Assembly (NCBI GenBank): GCA_045647905.1
Contig: JAZRMZ010000172.1
Coordinates: 1-17,563 of the forward strand
Origin: SIG440 sp045647905
GTDB taxonomy: Bacteria > Bacillota > Clostridia > Monoglobales > Monoglobaceae
Reading direction: 5' to 3'
Length of the DNA: 17,563 nucleotides
Shown: positions 15,601 to 17,563 of the stretch, one piece after another
Layout of the letters: each line of letters opens with the position of its first letter
Position numbering within the stretch: position 1 is the stretch's first letter
Made by a program: the position numbers and the translations under genes
The notes under the pieces: generated by a model
Seen by the model: the letters and a program-made list of their open reading frames with translations, nothing else
Databases searched by the model: none
Told to the model about the DNA's origin: nothing

Positions 15601-16533
15601 AACAACAACCGTTACAGAAGCGAACCTGTTTCACTTCTTTTGGGACTGGACAATGCAGAGGGCTTTGTGATTGATTCCAACGGTGCAGGCGAATGGCTTA
15701 AATATGAAGTGATGATTGACGAGGACGGCGAGTATTTTGTTGACGTTAGCTGCCGTCAGAACTGGACAGACGCCAACGTTGCAAGAATCAGCATTGATGA
15801 CAAGGTGGTGGGCGATGTTTCTGTTCCAAAGGGACGGAATCTTGAAATTGCCACAACAGGTCCTGTTTATCTGACAAAGGGCAGACATGAGGTTAAGTTT
15901 GAGTTCCTTGACGCGGTTTATTTTGACTGGATTGAGGTATACCAAAAGGGCAAAAAGGACGAAACACCATATCAGGATTTGAGTCTTTCGGGGGAATCTC
16001 CCGATTATGACGAGCAGAAAGTTGTTTATGAAACTGAGGCGGTTGAGGAAAAAACCTTTGAAGACATTTCGGGCCACTGGGCTGAAAAAACAATACTCAA
16101 AATGAAGGACAGAGCCATCATAAAGGGTATGAGCGAAACAGAGTTTGCACCCGACCAAGGCGTTACGGGCTATCAGGCGACGCTTATGGCACGCAGAGCC
16201 ATGGGTATGAGTTTTGAAGACCAAAACCTCCGGAATGAACTTATAAAGGACGGTATTCTGGAAAGCGGGTATCAGGCAGACAATCCCATAACCCGTGAGG
16301 AATTTGCGGCAATATTCATGAGGGTGTTTATAGGCAAAAACACAACCTACAAGGTAACCTACGGAAAAGACCCCTGCAATGATATTGACGAGGTTTCGGA
16401 GCAGTACCAAACATATGTCCGTGGGGCGTATGAGCTTGGACTGACGGTGGGTGACGAGAACGGAAACTTTAACCCCAAATCACCCTTGACCAGAGCGGAG
16501 GCATTGACGGTTATATACAGATATGTTATGTAA
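12637..16533 (+). CDS. Secreted SLH-anchored beta-helix glycosidase (GH141-like) with CBM-like modules
   Basis: This 1298-residue protein has a signal peptide (cleavage near Ala22/Ala23). Next come an unnamed sandwich-like module (about 35-168), a CBM6/35-like module (about 188-320, AKIQAEDYDLGAEGS), a catalytic-type region opening with LYVSETGNDENTGDEESPFA (348) and continuing as a right-handed beta-helix (about 620-890; repeats such as VEINGNIIRD, IRITNNVVRR, IDISHNTILD), and a second CBM6/35-like module (about 961-1104, KVQAEDFLPGAE). Three SLH repeats end it (about 1141-1190, 1200-1232, 1249-1298), the first degenerate. The beta-helix segment with SGGRKIEGW and GDGGHVYTLG resembles GH141, known for alpha-L-fucosidase and xylanase activity; Asp815 and Asp850 are candidate acid residues. 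SLH repeats would hold it on the cell-wall polymer. AGGAGG lies 6 nt before the ATG. Fold and anchoring are clear; activity is inferred. Confidence 0.85.
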   Translation: MKKIISLLIFAALFVQLMPVAAATEAVIVPEKGYVVVEAEKFVTTTTPAAYYESQGDYKAGFSEIPNTGCMAVSGNNTTTYLIDVKKDGNYNFSFYKEDTSKTKTFTVQRDGETLGSVTANYQKESTTVRTGDVTVLSNVPLKAGLQTITLVTYDQQLSFFYYFTIEAVPEETSLTKKEGFYRQAELPAKIQAEDYDLGAEGSGSTDGVNGGGAYRINDPIDIFKKDDLFYVSLAKGEYVKYTFEVPVSGIYSLSAAVQQGSKASFYFDGGEVPVSLRLAGGSNFPETSVANIWLDKGTHTVKVVSETSTITFDYLRFAKGSGDYITLDDLAVAEKVQIEEGRIYKELYVSETGNDENTGDEESPFATIGRAKDEIAAMGDEVDGDIIVNIMPGVYKLDETEVFGKEHGGKNGYKVVFRAANLFNRPVISGGRKIEGWEKENDYLWSAPLEDIEYVRNLYINTYPAVRARSKYKYDFLRYYKKDETSSQVNGIVVSGNNFPESFEYPKDIELVFNPVWENLRLNVEDISFDNKANEYTFVLKQSILDAITSRSGDGGKRLENTGFIIENAPELLDEPGEFYYNREEGRIYYYPYKYEDMTTAEAYVGETELMMKFHGDNPENKIENLAFENLIFRYGAYNFVSRMGYLGNQSDGILNTYADAEGNIAYAPQFRFEMADGVKISGCEFSCMGSAVIGMLDGVSNVEINGNIIRDVSGTAITIGHPNHHDYVDGMEVCDNIRITNNVVRRAADEFFNNCGISVYYEKNIDISHNTILDLPYTGVSAGWGWEGGLPFDCGNYNISHNRFERVMTVLGDGGHVYTLGRIYNSVISHNYFKTNYSYNYGGGVYNDAGSQEMQIFNNVFEDNTPWIEVQSPQYKTGNIRAYNNWSDTLERDRDETSSVVIEEPILVPDANWPPEAQAVIDESGVLPQYKNLVLRSELPEGRERKMDVPKMSFTVKAPISHGKVQAEDFLPGAEIGYHKNFRPRPNNNRYRSEPVSLLLGLDNAEGFVIDSNGAGEWLKYEVMIDEDGEYFVDVSCRQNWTDANVARISIDDKVVGDVSVPKGRNLEIATTGPVYLTKGRHEVKFEFLDAVYFDWIEVYQKGKKDETPYQDLSLSGESPDYDEQKVVYETEAVEEKTFEDISGHWAEKTILKMKDRAIIKGMSETEFAPDQGVTGYQATLMARRAMGMSFEDQNLRNELIKDGILESGYQADNPITREEFAAIFMRVFIGKNTTYKVTYGKDPCNDIDEVSEQYQTYVRGAYELGLTVGDENGNFNPKSPLTRAEALTVIYRYVM

Positions 16534-16549
16534 AGGAGCGTAAAGCAAA

Positions 16550-17563
16550 ATGAAACAGATAATATCAATTTTTATTGCCTTATCTGTGATTCTCACGGTC
16601 TTTACGGTGCCTGCCATGGCGGCGGGCGAAAGCGTGACCGTTCAGGCTCAGAAATATGCTGTGGCTTCTGAAACTCCAATAAAATCGGGCAGAAAGATTA
16701 TTGTGAATTCGGGCGTGACGGTGATGTATAATGCCGAAATCCCTGCAGAGGGACTGTATAAGGTTGCACTCTACTGCACGGGCGAGGATGCGGTTCTTGA
16801 TTATTCGGTGAACAACCAAAGCGGCTCCTACGATTTTTCTCAGTTTGGCGATTCGGACACATATCTTGGACGTACCCTTGGCAGATATAACCTTGCCGCA
16901 GGAACGGTGAGTGTGAAAATAACTCCCGCAATTGGAAGTGTTACGGTTACAAAGCTGGTTTTCACAAGACTTGTGACAGACATTTCGGCGGAGGGCTCAA
17001 CAACAGTTGAAGCCGAGGAATATACCGGGGTTAATTTCAACGAAAAGGCTTATGTTGACAATCAGAGTGAATACAGCCTTTCATATGATGCTTTGAGCAA
17101 TATGGGCTGTGTGGCGTTTACGGGAAATAATCAGACGGCGGCATATAATCTGAATGCGGAAGTGTCGGGATTTTATAAAATCACAATGTATGCAACGGGC
17201 TTGCTTGAACGAAACAAGCTGACCCTGAAGGACGGCGACGGCGATGTGCTGAGCACGGCGGAATATGTGAACGAAAATGTTTGCGTATTCAATAATGTTC
17301 CTCTTGGGACGGGCGAGAATGAAATTATTTTAGACACCGGAAGAACCTTGTATATAACGGGAACTGATTATAATTTTGTGTATGCCTATTGCTTTGGGGT
17401 TCAAAGGCTTGACAGGTCGGTGGCTTTTGCGAAAAAAAGCGGTGAGACGGACCTTTCGGCAGGTCTCTATTCAGAGTCAAAGGGAACGGTTACGTCAGAC
17501 GAGAACGGCAATGTTACATTGGGAGCGGCGTCTTCTGTTACCTATGAAATATATGCTCCCAAA
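16550..17563 (+). CDS. Secreted protein with tandem CBM-like modules, N-terminal part, truncated by window edge
   Basis: An open frame of 338 codons runs off the right edge without a stop. It starts at ATG 16550, 16 nt after the surface enzyme gene, with AAGGAG (16533-16538) 11 nt before it. A signal peptide is clear (MKQII, hydrophobic core, PAMA|AG at about residue 24). Two sandwich-like modules follow: about 27-142 (VTVQAQKYAV) and about 151-284 (TTVEAEEYTG). The second matches the N-terminal module of the preceding protein, sharing VEAE, GC(M/V)A, GNN and NVPL at similar spacing. From about 290 a new segment begins with AFAKKSGETDLSAG. No catalytic domain is visible yet, so it may be another cell-surface glycosidase, a glycan-binding protein or an adhesin. 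The call as secreted is firm; function is open. Confidence 0.75.
   Translation, partial: MKQIISIFIALSVILTVFTVPAMAAGESVTVQAQKYAVASETPIKSGRKIIVNSGVTVMYNAEIPAEGLYKVALYCTGEDAVLDYSVNNQSGSYDFSQFGDSDTYLGRTLGRYNLAAGTVSVKITPAIGSVTVTKLVFTRLVTDISAEGSTTVEAEEYTGVNFNEKAYVDNQSEYSLSYDALSNMGCVAFTGNNQTAAYNLNAEVSGFYKITMYATGLLERNKLTLKDGDGDVLSTAEYVNENVCVFNNVPLGTGENEIILDTGRTLYITGTDYNFVYAYCFGVQRLDRSVAFAKKSGETDLSAGLYSESKGTVTSDENGNVTLGAASSVTYEIYAPK

Noticed and set aside
15631..16410. A 259-codon minus-strand open frame opposite the SLH protein gene
   Set aside because: It covers the second CBM-like module and SLH repeats on the other strand; the sense reading is clearly the real one.

Overview
The window looks like a chromosomal carbohydrate-utilisation locus from an anaerobic, Gram-positive Clostridia-type bacterium. 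This rests on strong Shine-Dalgarno sites (GGAGG/AGGAGG), frequent TTG/GTG starts, moderately AT-rich DNA, AraC-family and YesM/YesN-type regulators, a lipoprotein-dependent LplABC-like sugar importer, and a surface protein anchored by SLH repeats. The species cannot be named from sequence alone, and no rRNA, tRNA, CRISPR array or intact mobile element is visible.

Layout. (1) 2-214: the C-terminal end of a HepT-like (DUF86/HEPN) toxin-family protein cut by the left edge, followed by a terminator. (2) 215-587: non-coding, with two terminator-like hairpins. (3) 588-2509, minus strand: a two-gene operon for a Gfo/Idh/MocA oxidoreductase and a TIM-barrel sugar isomerase/epimerase. (4) 2510-2624: a compact divergent control region with two interleaved sigma-A-like promoters built around a perfect palindrome. 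(5) 2625-3437, plus strand: a cupin-AraC regulator that probably controls the divergent pair. (6) 3438-3797: non-coding and unusually rich in hairpins. (7) 3798-17563 and beyond the right edge, plus strand: a long, tightly packed gene train of response regulator, sensor kinase, two ABC permeases, lipoprotein solute-binding protein, GH20-like hexosaminidase without signal peptide, a 1298-residue secreted multi-domain beta-helix protein with SLH anchor, and the N-terminal 338 codons of a second secreted protein.

How it may work together (inference). The SLH-anchored beta-helix enzyme, which resembles GH141 and carries several CBM-like sandwiches, would act on a polysaccharide or glycan at the cell surface. 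The LplABC-like importer would take up the released oligosaccharides. The cytoplasmic GH20-like enzyme would remove terminal HexNAc-type residues. The kinase/regulator pair would sense an external ligand and switch the train on. The divergent oxidoreductase/isomerase pair could process an unusual sugar, possibly through a keto intermediate. No ATPase for the importer is present; such importers commonly share an MsmX-type ATPase encoded elsewhere. The least familiar element is a sandwich-like module shared by the two adjacent secreted proteins.
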